This document shows, one piece after another, positions 6,972 through 15,637 of a stretch of DNA of 64,000 nucleotides (the first letter of the stretch is position 1; each line of letters begins with the position of its first letter). This DNA comes from JAYFQE01 sp034927345 (GTDB taxonomy: Bacteria; Bacillota; Clostridia; Saccharofermentanales; UBA5734), in contig JAYFQE010000006.1 of NCBI GenBank assembly GCA_034927345.1, positions 31,836 through 95,835 of the forward strand, given 5' to 3'. Position numbers and translations under genes: made by a program. The notes below the pieces were generated by a model. It was not told where the DNA came from, searched no databases, and saw nothing but the letters and a program-made list of their open reading frames with translations.

Positions 6972-8180
6972 ATGTCGGTATTAGCAATCAGCGATCATGT
7001 TTTTGAAGTAGGCGCCGCTCATCCGGAACGGGAGTTGTTTGACTGCCTGATGCCTACGCCCCACGGTACGACTTATAATGCCTATCTGATCTGCGGAGAG
7101 CAGAAGACGGCTCTGATCGACGCGGTTGATCCGGAAAAGGTTGAAGTTCTGTTAAAAAACCTGCGCGAGTCGGGTGTCGATCATATTGACTATTTAATCC
7201 ATCTGCATACAGAACAGGACCATTCGGGATCCAGCGAAACGGTTATGCGCCGTTTCCCCATGGCCCGCATCGTCGCCAACGCTAAAGTGAAAGAGATGCT
7301 GCAGAGTCATTTACACCTCGATCCGGAACAGATGATCACCGTCGGAGAAGGGGACACCCTTGATCTCGGAGGTAAAACCCTGCAGTTCTATATGATTCCG
7401 TTTGCTCATTGGCCGGATAATTACATGGCTTATCTGGTTGAGGACCGGATCCTTTTTTCCAGCGACCTGTTTGGCTCCCATTATGCCACCCAGAAAGCCT
7501 TCTCGACGTCCAGCACCGAACAGCGCATGGCGGCAAAATCTTATTATTCGGAAATCATGATGCCGTTTCGCAGCCATATCGCCAAATACACCGCCCGGGT
7601 GCGGGCGTTGCAGCCGCGTTTGATTGCTCCGGCGCATGGACCGGTCTGGTATGATCCGGACATGATTTTGGGCCGATATGAAAAATGGACCGGCGACGGT
7701 GTGAAAAAACTGGTAACCATTCCGTATATCAGCATGCATGACAGCACACGCCTGATGGTTGAGCGATTGGCGGTTAAATTGTCCCAGCTGGGCCTGTCGA
7801 TTATCTGCCGTGATTTAGGCAGTCATCCCGACAGCCTGACTGTCGAAACCGGACATTTCATCACCGACCTGGTTGATGCGGCAGCGGTTATTTTAGCCAC
7901 GCCGACCGTGTTGGGCGGCCCACACCCCAATATGGCTTATGCGGCTCTTATAGCCAACGCCATGCGTCCTAAAACGCGTTTTATCACTTTGGTCGGATCA
8001 TATGGCTGGGGGACGAAAGTTGACGAGACGATTGCCGGCCTGACGGGGGCGATCAAGGCGGAACGGCTGCCGAGCGTTTTAGTCAAGGGCTTGCCGACTC
8101 TTCAGGATCTTGAACGGCTCGATGCCCTGGCTGTCGAACTGGCCGAAAAAATCAACGCTCTGCCGCTTTTAATCGACTGA
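6972..8180 (+). CDS. Flavodiiron protein (FprA-type oxygen/NO reductase)
   Basis: The 402-residue cytoplasmic protein has an N-terminal metallo-beta-lactamase domain with a di-iron site, whose motif H79-x-E81-x-D83-H84 appears in HLHTEQDHSG, followed by FAHWPDNYM, SSDLFGSHY and APAHGPVWY ligand regions. A C-terminal flavodoxin domain begins near residue 250 with a TR-LMVERLAVKL phosphate-loop region and the later VGSYGWG. Known members reduce O2 to water or NO to N2O with electrons from rubredoxin. The ATG at 6972 is preferred because the GTG at 6960 overlaps the ribosome site. It converges on the DUF4364 gene with only 18 bp between stops. Confidence 0.92.
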   Translation: MSVLAISDHVFEVGAAHPERELFDCLMPTPHGTTYNAYLICGEQKTALIDAVDPEKVEVLLKNLRESGVDHIDYLIHLHTEQDHSGSSETVMRRFPMARIVANAKVKEMLQSHLHLDPEQMITVGEGDTLDLGGKTLQFYMIPFAHWPDNYMAYLVEDRILFSSDLFGSHYATQKAFSTSSTEQRMAAKSYYSEIMMPFRSHIAKYTARVRALQPRLIAPAHGPVWYDPDMILGRYEKWTGDGVKKLVTIPYISMHDSTRLMVERLAVKLSQLGLSIICRDLGSHPDSLTVETGHFITDLVDAAAVILATPTVLGGPHPNMAYAALIANAMRPKTRFITLVGSYGWGTKVDETIAGLTGAIKAERLPSVLVKGLPTLQDLERLDALAVELAEKINALPLLID

Positions 8181-8198
8181 ATCGGCCAAACCGCTGAA

Positions 8199-8867
8199 TC
8201 AGTCAAACAAAGATTGTTGTTGAGGGTCTGCCGGAAGTTCCGACGGATCCTCGTTAGTTTCAGCAGGTTCTTTGAAAACCAGATTGTCATAGGATGAAGA
8301 TGTCTCCGGAATCAAAGACGGTTCACCGGTCAAAAGCGAAAGAAGGCCCAGATAAACGGTTTGCGGATTTCTTTTCCACCGCTCGCAGATCATCTGCCCC
8401 ATGTTTTTATCCGGTATAGTTAAATATAGATCAATCAAATCCTTCAAGCCGTCGTTCTGCTTCAGGCGAACCTGATAGAAACCGTTGGCGTCCGGCTCAC
8501 AGGAAGCCGACAAGGTATTGCGCAAGCGAATATCTTTTTGCCAGCCGGAGCAAGCTTGCGCCAGATAAGAGCGAATCGGCAGCGGAATGCGGTTTTCCAG
8601 CGTGTTGAAAACCGCTCGGCCCTGAGGCGTCAGATCGCAGCGGGTGACCGGCCTGCCGACTGAATCAAGAACGGTTTCACTTTTACGGACACTTTCCTGC
8701 GCCATATGATCACGGCATAGTTCCTCAAATGCCGTGGCAAAATCAAAATAGTCCATATAGAGGGTTTCCAGCGATAATTCTGTTAGTTGACCTAATGTGA
8801 TGCCTTGAATACGATTGAGAATGGAAAGGATTATCAGCTTGTTGATAGCCAATTCGGCTGTTTCCAA
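8199..8867 (-). CDS. DUF4364 family protein, winged-helix type
   Basis: The protein resembles DUF4364, clostridial proteins with an N-terminal winged-helix fold and no established target; the segment ELAINKLIILSILNRIQG is typical. I place the start at the TTG at 8867 (222 residues): it has the ribosome site AGGAAGGGA 9 bases upstream, and family members start close to that segment. The longer GTG start at 8921 lacks a ribosome site and lies at the predicted transcription start. The C-terminal 40 residues are acidic and low-complexity. An inverted repeat could hide its ribosome site in read-through mRNA from the upstream hydrolase gene. Confidence 0.8.
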   Translation of the reverse strand: METAELAINKLIILSILNRIQGITLGQLTELSLETLYMDYFDFATAFEELCRDHMAQESVRKSETVLDSVGRPVTRCDLTPQGRAVFNTLENRIPLPIRSYLAQACSGWQKDIRLRNTLSASCEPDANGFYQVRLKQNDGLKDLIDLYLTIPDKNMGQMICERWKRNPQTVYLGLLSLLTGEPSLIPETSSSYDNLVFKEPAETNEDPSELPADPQQQSLFD

Positions 8868-8878
8868 AAAATCACGTC

Positions 8879-8974
8879 CCTTCCTGAACAGGGTTGGCGC
8901 CTGAATAAAATCATCTGTCACCAGTATAATGAAATATCCCGGATTTGAAAAGGCGCAAACTTTGTTCAGGAAGG
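8879..8974 (-). promoter_or_regulatory. Inverted repeat that can sequester the DUF4364 ribosome site
   Basis: CCTTCCTGAACA at 8879-8890 and TGTTCAGGAAGG at 8963-8974 are perfect 12-bp inverted copies. On the minus-strand mRNA the second arm contains most of the DUF4364 ribosome site AGGAAGGGA. The first arm lies 11 bases after the stop of the upstream hydrolase gene and is absent from mRNA started at the promoter at 8923-8951. Read-through mRNA could therefore fold and block initiation while promoter-initiated mRNA could not. Confidence 0.5.
8923..8951 (-). promoter_or_regulatory. Putative DUF4364 promoter
   Basis: On the minus strand a -35 TTTTCA (8951-8946) and a -10 TATACT (8928-8923) are spaced by 17 bp. 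Transcription would start near 8916, about 50 nt before the TTG start and between the two arms of the inverted repeat. Confidence 0.5.
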
Positions 8975-8985
8975 CCGGTCAGCAA

Positions 8986-11900
8986 TTAAATCCCCAGAGT
9001 GCGATATAGCCGCGGCGGAGCCAGAAGGCCGTCATCGATGAGCTGACAGTCGTCGGAAAAATGTTCTCCTTCGCTGACAAAATGATCCGGGCCGTAAAAT
9101 TCCGATATTTTTGGATATAGGTGCAGAGGCCCGAAAGTATTGCGGCGGGTTAAGACGACTTCAACCGATAAGCCCTGATCAGACAGATAATCGCTGAAGC
9201 GAGCACGGAAAGGCCGCCAGGGCATGATCTTGTCCGGACCGTCTCCCGGCGCTTTTAGTTTAATCAGAGCGCTGTAGTCACTGGTTAATTCCAGGGTATC
9301 GGCATTTTCGAGCATCGCGGCCGGAATCTGGTAAGTAACGCGTCCGCTGTAGAAAGGCAGACCTTGTCCGGACAACGGCCGGCAGTTCAACCGATCCGGC
9401 AGCGCCGTAAGAACTCTTTTGGCCCCGCCCGGCAGCTGGACGGCGAAAGCGCCGATCAGATAGAGCGCTTCAAGATCAAAATGCGCTGTCCAGTCAGCTG
9501 TCAGAACCAGCGTGTTGGTCCCTTCCTGCAGCCAGGCTTTATCGATCGGCAGCCGGACGAGAGCTGGGTCGACAAACCAGCCTGCGGCAGCGGGACTGAT
9601 CGGCTGCTGATTGATATTGAACCGCCATTTCTCCGGATGCTCCATAACCAGATCAATCTGGGCGGGCATTTGCTCAATATCCCAGGACAAGGTGAGCGTC
9701 AGCCGGCCGAGGACAGACGGCTGTTCAGAATCAAACCAGGGTTGAACCATGCTGCCGCCCCGGAAGGGGAGTCCCAGTTTCTGCCGCAGCCGGCGGTCCA
9801 CTTGCAGGATTTCGCCCTGCATTTCAAACGACGGGCTGCCGTCAGCCGGTTGGAAAAGGGCTGAAACCGCGTCCAGCACACAGATATTCGGCTCGTCGAG
9901 CCGATAGGCCAACGGTGAGGTAATTTCGCCGGCCGGCTGTAAAACAGGGGTGGATATTATTTTTGTCCCTTCGGTCGGGCGCCGTTGCAGAATAAGAGCA
10001 ACTGTGGCATTTTGTTCCAACCGGTAATAAGCGGTTAATTTATTGTTGCTGATGACAGCAGGCACGATCGCCCGGGTATTTTGCGCCATATCCCATAATT
10101 CAAGGCTCAGATCGTCTGTAAAGGGATCGCTGCCGATCCGGCCGGCAAGAACTTTGAGATCATAATCCAGCTTCAGCTCGATTGCCCGGTACCGTTCGGT
10201 GTTATTCAAGACGCTGAGGCAGATACTTTCTGTATCGGCGGCCAGCAGGCGGTTCATGACAATAACCTGCGTTGCCGCTTGTCCGGTGCGTTTGCTGTTG
10301 ACAGCCAAGATGCGAGGCGTAATGCCGGACAGCAGACTGGTCAGATGGTTGCTGCGCACACTGGTCATATAGGACCGGCTGGCCAGACTGCCGACTGCGG
10401 ATGAACGGACAGCGTCGACATGGAAGGGGATCGGCGTCGAAAAAACAAGCTGTCCGCCGGCAGCGCGGAATTCTTCGAGCAGGGACAGCGTCGTATGCCG
10501 TATCGTATCCATCGGCGGAACCAAAACAACCCGATAACTCATGTTGCCGATCAGCAAGCGGGTTTCTCCTTTATCGACGATAACCGAACCTTTGGACTGA
10601 AGAAAATCTTCGTCGCCGATGTCAAAATCAAAATGCCAGCCCATCAGCTGGGCTAAAATGTCTTTATATCCGAGATCCAGCCGGATGATCGCAGGATCCG
10701 CGGCGGACAAGCCGGATGACCAGCCGACGTGGACCTGGCACCAGACACTCTCGATCGGATTGATCACCAGAATCTGGCAGTCGGACCGCCCCTGACGCAG
10801 CAGCCAGGACATTCTGGCAAAATAGCGCTCCAAATAAGCATATTCAGGATACCAGGCCGACTGGCCGGAAATCGATGCCGGATAATCCCGTTTCGCTTCA
10901 CCCTCCATGGTGTACCATGCCAGATGATGGCAGCGTAAGGTGATCCCCAGAAGGGTTTGCCAGTCCCCTGTGTATTTGTAGCTCTCAAAAGTCATTTGCC
11001 AGCCGGTACAGCCGTAAAGTTCGGACAGCAGTTCAGGTTTGCCGAGTTGTCTGCCGACAGACTGTAGTTGTTTGACGATACAATAATTCCGGTTGTTTTC
11101 ACCAAGAACATCGACTCCCGGGATGTCCATGTGCGCATAAAAACGCATCAAGCTGCCTTGCATGGCCGTCTGAGCAGCCAGATTGTCTTCATGCAGGACA
11201 TGGCCGGTCAGAAGCAGCTGATGATCATGACACCAATCCTGAATGGGTACGGCGAAATTTTCCAGAAACAGCTCCTGCAGCAATTCGACAAACTGCCATT
11301 TGACCCGGGAAAGATGCTTGCCGTTCAATTGAAAAAACAGTTCCGGAAGATCAGCCAGCAAATCGCCGCCAAACCGGGCGGCATACTGCGCGGGCAGCGC
11401 TTCGGTCCAGGGAACGGAAGCGTTGCCTTCGCCGCCGAACGGATCCATCAGCGCGCCGCGGTGCGGTTCGTCGGTAAAGATCCCTTTGATTTCCCTGCCG
11501 AAATACTGACCGCATTCGCGTTTATAAACTTCATGCGTCAGTTGGATAAAATTGCGGGTGGCATCAGCTTTTAAAGTATCCAGATAGGTCTGGCCATTGT
11601 AGAAAGATGACTGTTTCATCGGCCTGACCCGGAAAATCAATAATCGTTCATAGGATCGAGGCGCCGGATTGAATTTATGGTCATCGGCAAGCCATTGGAG
11701 GCGGTGAACCCCCTTGATCCGACTCCCGTTGAATTGCGCGGCAAAATAGGCGATGTCGCCGGCGCCGGCTTTAAACGCATTTTGATCCAAAATCAGCGCA
11801 AACAGATATTTCATCTGGAAGGCGGGATCGGCGGTTGCCATGCCGCCTGCGGAACCTGACGGCCAACGGTCTTCATCATAAAGCCAGGCTTCCATACCCC

Positions 11901-12132
11901 GCTTTTTCGCCTCTTCGGCACAGACCCGGATCAATTCGAACCATTCCTGCCCAAGATAAGGGGTGGATAAACCGGTGCGCGAATGCATGAAAAAACCGCT
12001 CATGCCCATCGTTTGCATCACGGCGATCTGCCGCAGAAGCTCGTCTTTCTGCAGACGCCCGTTCCAGGACCAGAACGGGGCGCCGGTATTGACCAGCCGG
12101 GGTTCGGAGAAGCGTTGAAAATCGAGAGCCAT
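8986..12132 (-). CDS. Large GH106-like glycoside hydrolase
   Basis: The 1048-residue protein resembles uncharacterised relatives of the GH106 alpha-L-rhamnosidases. Its N-terminal barrel begins APFWSWNGRLQKDELLRQI, continues with GFFMHSRTGL and LYDEDRWPSGSAGG (84-93), and has a FTDEP loop (219-223) whose Glu222 is a candidate catalytic residue. The middle (about 440-570) looks like a Rossmann-type subdomain as in GH42 enzymes, and the C-terminal third is beta-rich. No signal peptide is seen, so it probably acts inside the cell on imported oligosaccharides. The ATG at 12132 follows AGGTGATCAAC; a start at 12201 would add a poorly conserved 23 residues. It is divergent from the LacI-transporter operon, consistent with shared control. 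Confidence 0.7.
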   Translation of the reverse strand: MALDFQRFSEPRLVNTGAPFWSWNGRLQKDELLRQIAVMQTMGMSGFFMHSRTGLSTPYLGQEWFELIRVCAEEAKKRGMEAWLYDEDRWPSGSAGGMATADPAFQMKYLFALILDQNAFKAGAGDIAYFAAQFNGSRIKGVHRLQWLADDHKFNPAPRSYERLLIFRVRPMKQSSFYNGQTYLDTLKADATRNFIQLTHEVYKRECGQYFGREIKGIFTDEPHRGALMDPFGGEGNASVPWTEALPAQYAARFGGDLLADLPELFFQLNGKHLSRVKWQFVELLQELFLENFAVPIQDWCHDHQLLLTGHVLHEDNLAAQTAMQGSLMRFYAHMDIPGVDVLGENNRNYCIVKQLQSVGRQLGKPELLSELYGCTGWQMTFESYKYTGDWQTLLGITLRCHHLAWYTMEGEAKRDYPASISGQSAWYPEYAYLERYFARMSWLLRQGRSDCQILVINPIESVWCQVHVGWSSGLSAADPAIIRLDLGYKDILAQLMGWHFDFDIGDEDFLQSKGSVIVDKGETRLLIGNMSYRVVLVPPMDTIRHTTLSLLEEFRAAGGQLVFSTPIPFHVDAVRSSAVGSLASRSYMTSVRSNHLTSLLSGITPRILAVNSKRTGQAATQVIVMNRLLAADTESICLSVLNNTERYRAIELKLDYDLKVLAGRIGSDPFTDDLSLELWDMAQNTRAIVPAVISNNKLTAYYRLEQNATVALILQRRPTEGTKIISTPVLQPAGEITSPLAYRLDEPNICVLDAVSALFQPADGSPSFEMQGEILQVDRRLRQKLGLPFRGGSMVQPWFDSEQPSVLGRLTLTLSWDIEQMPAQIDLVMEHPEKWRFNINQQPISPAAAGWFVDPALVRLPIDKAWLQEGTNTLVLTADWTAHFDLEALYLIGAFAVQLPGGAKRVLTALPDRLNCRPLSGQGLPFYSGRVTYQIPAAMLENADTLELTSDYSALIKLKAPGDGPDKIMPWRPFRARFSDYLSDQGLSVEVVLTRRNTFGPLHLYPKISEFYGPDHFVSEGEHFSDDCQLIDDGLLAPPRLYRTLGI

Positions 12133-12290
12133 GTTGATCACCTGTTTCAATTCATAATAATCGCAGCATGATAAATATCGTTTGGAATTTTTCGCTTTCA
12201 CTATTTTCTATAATAAAGGATCGCCTGCCAGGATGCAAGATCATCTTTTTAACTGTTTTTTCGCGTCAATAGGCCGAAAAGAAGTGAATA

Positions 12291-12319
12291 ATTATACAAA
12301 ATAACGAGAATAGTCGTAA
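12291..12319 (-). promoter_or_regulatory. Candidate promoter of the GH106-like gene
   Basis: On the minus strand TATAAT (12296-12291) is preceded at 17 bp by TTACGA (12319-12314), a weak -35. A small inverted repeat ACGA/TCGT (12304-12317) overlaps it. The leader to the start at 12132 would be about 150 nt. Confidence 0.35.
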
Positions 12320-12554
12320 AATGACGCTGATTTAGCCGGACTTGTTTTTACTCCGGATAGCTGAAACAACATAAAAAACGAGACTGGTAAAAATATATTT
12401 TTCGTCAAACAATGATGCAGATTGTTAAATATGCACACAAAAAGGCAGAAAAATTTGCTCATAGACATAAATTGAACGAAAACGGAGACAAAATTCTACT
12501 GCGATTTATCGATTATTGATGCTTAATTTTACTCAATAAAATTCCTGGTTGCTT

Positions 12555-12583
12555 TTGGTAAACGATATCACCTTCTGTAAAAT
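12555..12583 (+). promoter_or_regulatory. Candidate promoter of the lacI-transporter operon
   Basis: TTGGTA (12555-12560) and TAAAAT (12578-12583) are spaced by 17 bp. The cre-like site fills the -35 and spacer, which is the expected position for catabolite repression. It lies about 175 bp before the regulator start. Confidence 0.4.
12557..12570 (+). promoter_or_regulatory. cre-like site (CcpA-type catabolite control)
   Basis: GGTAAACGATATCA agrees with the Bacillus cre consensus TGWAANCGNTNWCA at 13 of 14 positions, the first base being the only mismatch. It overlaps the candidate promoter, so glucose-type repression of the glycan operon is inferred. Confidence 0.55.
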
Positions 12584-12698
12584 TTTCTAATGAAGATTTG
12601 ATTGCCAAATTGCACATAAGGAGCTAACATAAGAGTGACTAATTCAACAATATGTAAATAAAAACCGTTTTAACTAAAGGAATTTGGACCAACAAACA

Positions 12699-12714
12699 AG
12701 TTACTCGAGTAACT
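12699..12714. promoter_or_regulatory. Perfect 16-bp palindrome, probable LacI-family operator
   Basis: AGTTACTCGAGTAACT is a perfect palindrome with a central CG, the usual form of LacI-family operators. It lies about 45 bp before the adjacent lacI-type gene and downstream of the candidate promoter, where bound repressor would block elongation. Binding by the neighbouring regulator is inferred. Confidence 0.5.
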
Positions 12715-12733
12715 AAAGAGGAGGTCTTATTCA

Positions 12734-12763
12734 ATGACAGACAGAAGGGAATGTGCGGTATGA
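12734..12763 (+). CDS. Possible 9-codon leader ORF coupled to the LacI gene
   Basis: ATG at 12734 follows a strong GAGGAGG site (12717-12723) by 10 bases and opens a 9-codon frame reading MTDRRECAV. Its stop TGA (12761-12763) overlaps the ATG of the regulator (12760-12762). The regulator itself has only a weak GAAGGG site, so translation may be coupled to the leader. The peptide resembles nothing known and the ORF may be fortuitous. Confidence 0.4.
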   Translation: MTDRRECAV

Positions 12764-13791
12764 AAAACCACACCAGAACAGATGTGGCTAAGCTTGCGGG
12801 CGTATCAACCGCAACTGTTTCCAATGTGCTCAATAACAAGAAAAACATTTCCGACGCTACGCGGCAACGTGTTCTTGCGGTTATTCAACAGTTGGATTAT
12901 CAGCCCAGCATGGTTGCCCGCAGCCTCGTTACCCAGGAGACACGTCAGCTCTGCATTATTCTGAACGATCTGGAAAATCCCTATTACAGCGGCGTTGTGC
13001 AGGGCTTCGAGAATGAAGCCTGGCAGGAAGGCTATTTTGTCAATGTCTGTTCCGGTTACAGTGATCTGGCGACATATTGTGACAGCATTATCAGCCGGCG
13101 AGTCGACGGCGTTTTTATCACAACTGTCCGGCACGACAATGATGATGATCATATCCAGCGCTTGTTAAAAGCCGGCATCAAAGTGGTTGTCAGCGGCTGT
13201 GATGAAGTTGATCTGAAGCAAATCAGCGATTTGGAGATCGATTATTATGACGGCATGCATCAGATTGTGCATCACCTATACGGGCTGGGGCACCGCGAGA
13301 TTTCCTACTTGAACGGCGTGCCCAAAACAACGACGGTGGATCAGCGTCTGGACGGCTACCGGCAGGCCCTGCTGGATCATAACCTGACCTACGGCGACGC
13401 TCTGCTGATCTTTAACCGTCCGCCCTTTGAGACAACCTTGCTCAGCGGCCAGCAGATGGTTCAGCGCTTGTTGCAGTCCGGACGATCTTTCAGCGCGATC
13501 ATCACAACCAACGATCTGATGGCCATGGGCGTGATCCGCGGGCTGCACCAGGCGGGACTCCGGGTGCCGGAAGACGTATCGGTTGTCGGCATCGATAATA
13601 TCCGTCTGGCCGAGCTTTGGGAACCCTCGCTGACCACATTGTCCGTACCTCAGCGGATCATGGGCGTTAAGGCTTTTCATCTGCTGTATACGAATATCAA
13701 AATGGGCAATACCGGTTACTTCAAATTGCGCCCGCACCTGATCGAGCGGCAATCCACCGGTTCAGCCAATCGCGGACATCTGCGTTCATGA
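12760..13791 (+). CDS. LacI/GalR-family transcriptional regulator
   Basis: This 343-residue protein has an N-terminal LacI helix-turn-helix (TRTDVAKLAGVSTATVSNVL, about 5-25) with hinge region YQPSMVARSL, and a periplasmic-binding-protein-like sensor domain ending in SVVGIDNIRLAEL and the ALTTLSVP-like TTLSVPQ segment. Such proteins repress sugar operons until an oligosaccharide binds. The start at 12760 is chosen because the ATG at 12751 directly abuts its possible ribosome site. It heads the transporter operon, with the SBP gene 137 bp downstream, and probably binds the palindrome at 12699-12714. Confidence 0.9.
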   Translation: MKNHTRTDVAKLAGVSTATVSNVLNNKKNISDATRQRVLAVIQQLDYQPSMVARSLVTQETRQLCIILNDLENPYYSGVVQGFENEAWQEGYFVNVCSGYSDLATYCDSIISRRVDGVFITTVRHDNDDDHIQRLLKAGIKVVVSGCDEVDLKQISDLEIDYYDGMHQIVHHLYGLGHREISYLNGVPKTTTVDQRLDGYRQALLDHNLTYGDALLIFNRPPFETTLLSGQQMVQRLLQSGRSFSAIITTNDLMAMGVIRGLHQAGLRVPEDVSVVGIDNIRLAELWEPSLTTLSVPQRIMGVKAFHLLYTNIKMGNTGYFKLRPHLIERQSTGSANRGHLRS

Positions 13792-13928
13792 TTGGTTTTT
13801 TACCCGGTTAATCCAATACGCTGAAAAGTATTGCGATTGATAAATATCTGCTTTTAATTCAGAGAAAGGAGGATACCCAGCCACAATCGTACTCAAGACA
13901 TGATGAAAAATAAGTAGGAGGTTGAATG

Positions 13929-15602
13929 ATGAAAAGGTACAGTAAAATACTCAGTTTGCTGCTGGCTGTTGTTCTCTTATGTTCTTTAGCCGCCTGTGCC
14001 GGCAATCCCACCCAATCAACGGCCGCTCCGACGACAACTGGTAAATCAACGACGACGACAGCGCCGCAGACGACGACGACAGCCGCGCCTGCGCTCGAGG
14101 GAAAAGTTGTCATCAGCGTTCAGGCCGGAACCGGTGTTGCCGAAGCCTGGGAAGCTGTTGCCAAAGCCTATGAAGCCATCAACCAGAAGGTCGATGTGGT
14201 CGTTGATTTAAAGCCTTCTGAAGGTTACGATACATGGATTAAAAACATGTTCGGCACCGAAAGCCCGGAGGCGGACCTGGTAGCCATTAACCTGGCCGGT
14301 CCGGCCGCTAAAGACAAGGCGATCAATTTCATGGAATATGCTACCGACGTCAGCACCTATTCCGGCAAACCATGGAATGAACAGTTCAATTTCGAGATGC
14401 AGACGAAAGACCTTGCCCAGAACGAATGGACCAACATATCACTGGAATCGGTCCAAGTCCTCTGGTGCTATAACAAGGATCTGTTCGCCAAAGCCGGTGC
14501 CAAAGTGCCGACGACCTGGGACGAATTGATCGCGGCCTGCGAAAAACTGCAGGCGGCCGGTATCCAGCCGATTGCCTGCCCGGGCGATTTCAACAGCTTC
14601 TGGGCGATGCAGATGGGCTGGCTGGCTCAGATTTATGCCGACCAGACAACCCGCTCCATGTTGGATGTCTATAAAGCCCACGACGGCGATTATTGCTATG
14701 ACCCCGATATCGACGGCATTTTCAAACTGGACATCAGCGATCCGTTCAATGATGATTCCTGGAAAGTCAACCAGAACATCGTCCGCGCTTTTAAAGCCAT
14801 CTCCGACGGCACTTACAAGGCGGATTCCGACGGCATGAAGACTGTTTGGGCCAATTTCGCCAAAGTATTCCCGAAGTATGCCGGCGGCGAAGCCTTTTTC
14901 GGCACAACCGATGCGCTGCCGCTGTTCTATCAGGGGAAAGCTGCCATGTACATCGACGGCGCCTGGCGTCTGCCTTCCTTTAAACGGGATATGGACAAAC
15001 TGGCCGCCGGCGAAGACGTTTCCGGCGCCGATACAGATGGCGACGGCAAACCGGATCCAATCGAAGGCGTACAGAAATTCGAACTGGGCACCTTCAATAT
15101 GCCTTCTATGGCCGGCGCAGGCATTGAAGCCAAAGCCCGCACCATTGAAGTGGCTGTCGGTTTCCTCGGCGCCGTCAAGAAAGAAAAAGCCCATGACGAC
15201 TTGGTTGTGGACTTCCTGATGTTCTATTCATCTAAAGATGGTTATTCGGCATACATGAAAGCCGGTCTGGAAAATGACTGGACGCCAAACGGACCGCCGC
15301 TGGTCAACGATGTTGAGCTGCCTGCGGAATATGCGGCCATGTTTGACAACCTCTCCTTTATCGGTAACTGCCAGAAAGGCTACGGCCAGATGATGGCCCG
15401 CGGCGCGCCGGGTGATGTACAAGAAAGCTTGCGTGAATGGTATGGCTATAGCCAGGAATTCCTGAGCGGCGATATCACAATCGACCAATGGGCTGCCGAT
15501 CACAAGGCTAATGTCGCCAAATATCTGGATACGGCCATGACAAACTCTAAGGTGCAAAAGAGCGATCTGGACAACCCGCAGAATGCTCCGACCGGTAAAT
15601 AA
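13929..15602 (+). CDS. ABC sugar transporter solute-binding lipoprotein
   Basis: The 557-residue protein has a lipoprotein signal with lipobox LAAC (Cys23), then a Thr-rich linker (about 30-58) and a family-1-type extracellular sugar-binding domain. It would sit anchored outside the membrane and deliver oligosaccharides to the two permeases downstream. A DTDGDGKPD loop near residue 368 looks like a calcium-binding loop and is not usual for this family. ATG at 13929 is preferred over 13926 for spacing from TAGGAGG. A stable hairpin after the gene may give it higher mRNA levels than the permeases. Substrate is not evident from sequence. Confidence 0.9.
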   Translation: MKRYSKILSLLLAVVLLCSLAACAGNPTQSTAAPTTTGKSTTTTAPQTTTTAAPALEGKVVISVQAGTGVAEAWEAVAKAYEAINQKVDVVVDLKPSEGYDTWIKNMFGTESPEADLVAINLAGPAAKDKAINFMEYATDVSTYSGKPWNEQFNFEMQTKDLAQNEWTNISLESVQVLWCYNKDLFAKAGAKVPTTWDELIAACEKLQAAGIQPIACPGDFNSFWAMQMGWLAQIYADQTTRSMLDVYKAHDGDYCYDPDIDGIFKLDISDPFNDDSWKVNQNIVRAFKAISDGTYKADSDGMKTVWANFAKVFPKYAGGEAFFGTTDALPLFYQGKAAMYIDGAWRLPSFKRDMDKLAAGEDVSGADTDGDGKPDPIEGVQKFELGTFNMPSMAGAGIEAKARTIEVAVGFLGAVKKEKAHDDLVVDFLMFYSSKDGYSAYMKAGLENDWTPNGPPLVNDVELPAEYAAMFDNLSFIGNCQKGYGQMMARGAPGDVQESLREWYGYSQEFLSGDITIDQWAADHKANVAKYLDTAMTNSKVQKSDLDNPQNAPTGK

Positions 15603-15637
15603 TCGTTTCTGATTGACTTAGAGAACAAAAATGACGC

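Larger units (their letters stand above)
12133..12733. other. AT-rich divergent control region
   Basis: About 600 bp between the two divergent arms of the glycan locus hold no convincing gene and are visibly richer in A and T than the flanking genes. Seen here: a minus-strand promoter (12291-12319), a cre-like site (12557-12570) inside a plus-strand candidate promoter (12555-12583), a 16-bp perfect palindrome (12699-12714) and a ribosome site (12717-12723) serving a tiny leader ORF. Confidence 0.8.

Noticed and set aside
8868..8921. GTG start of the DUF4364 gene at 8921
   Set aside because: It has no ribosome site and lies at the predicted transcription start; the TTG at 8867 has a good site and fits the family start.
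12618..12658. Second short leader ORF (GTG at 12635) after AAGGAG
   Set aside because: Spacing is long, only 8 codons are open, and no coupling to a gene is possible.
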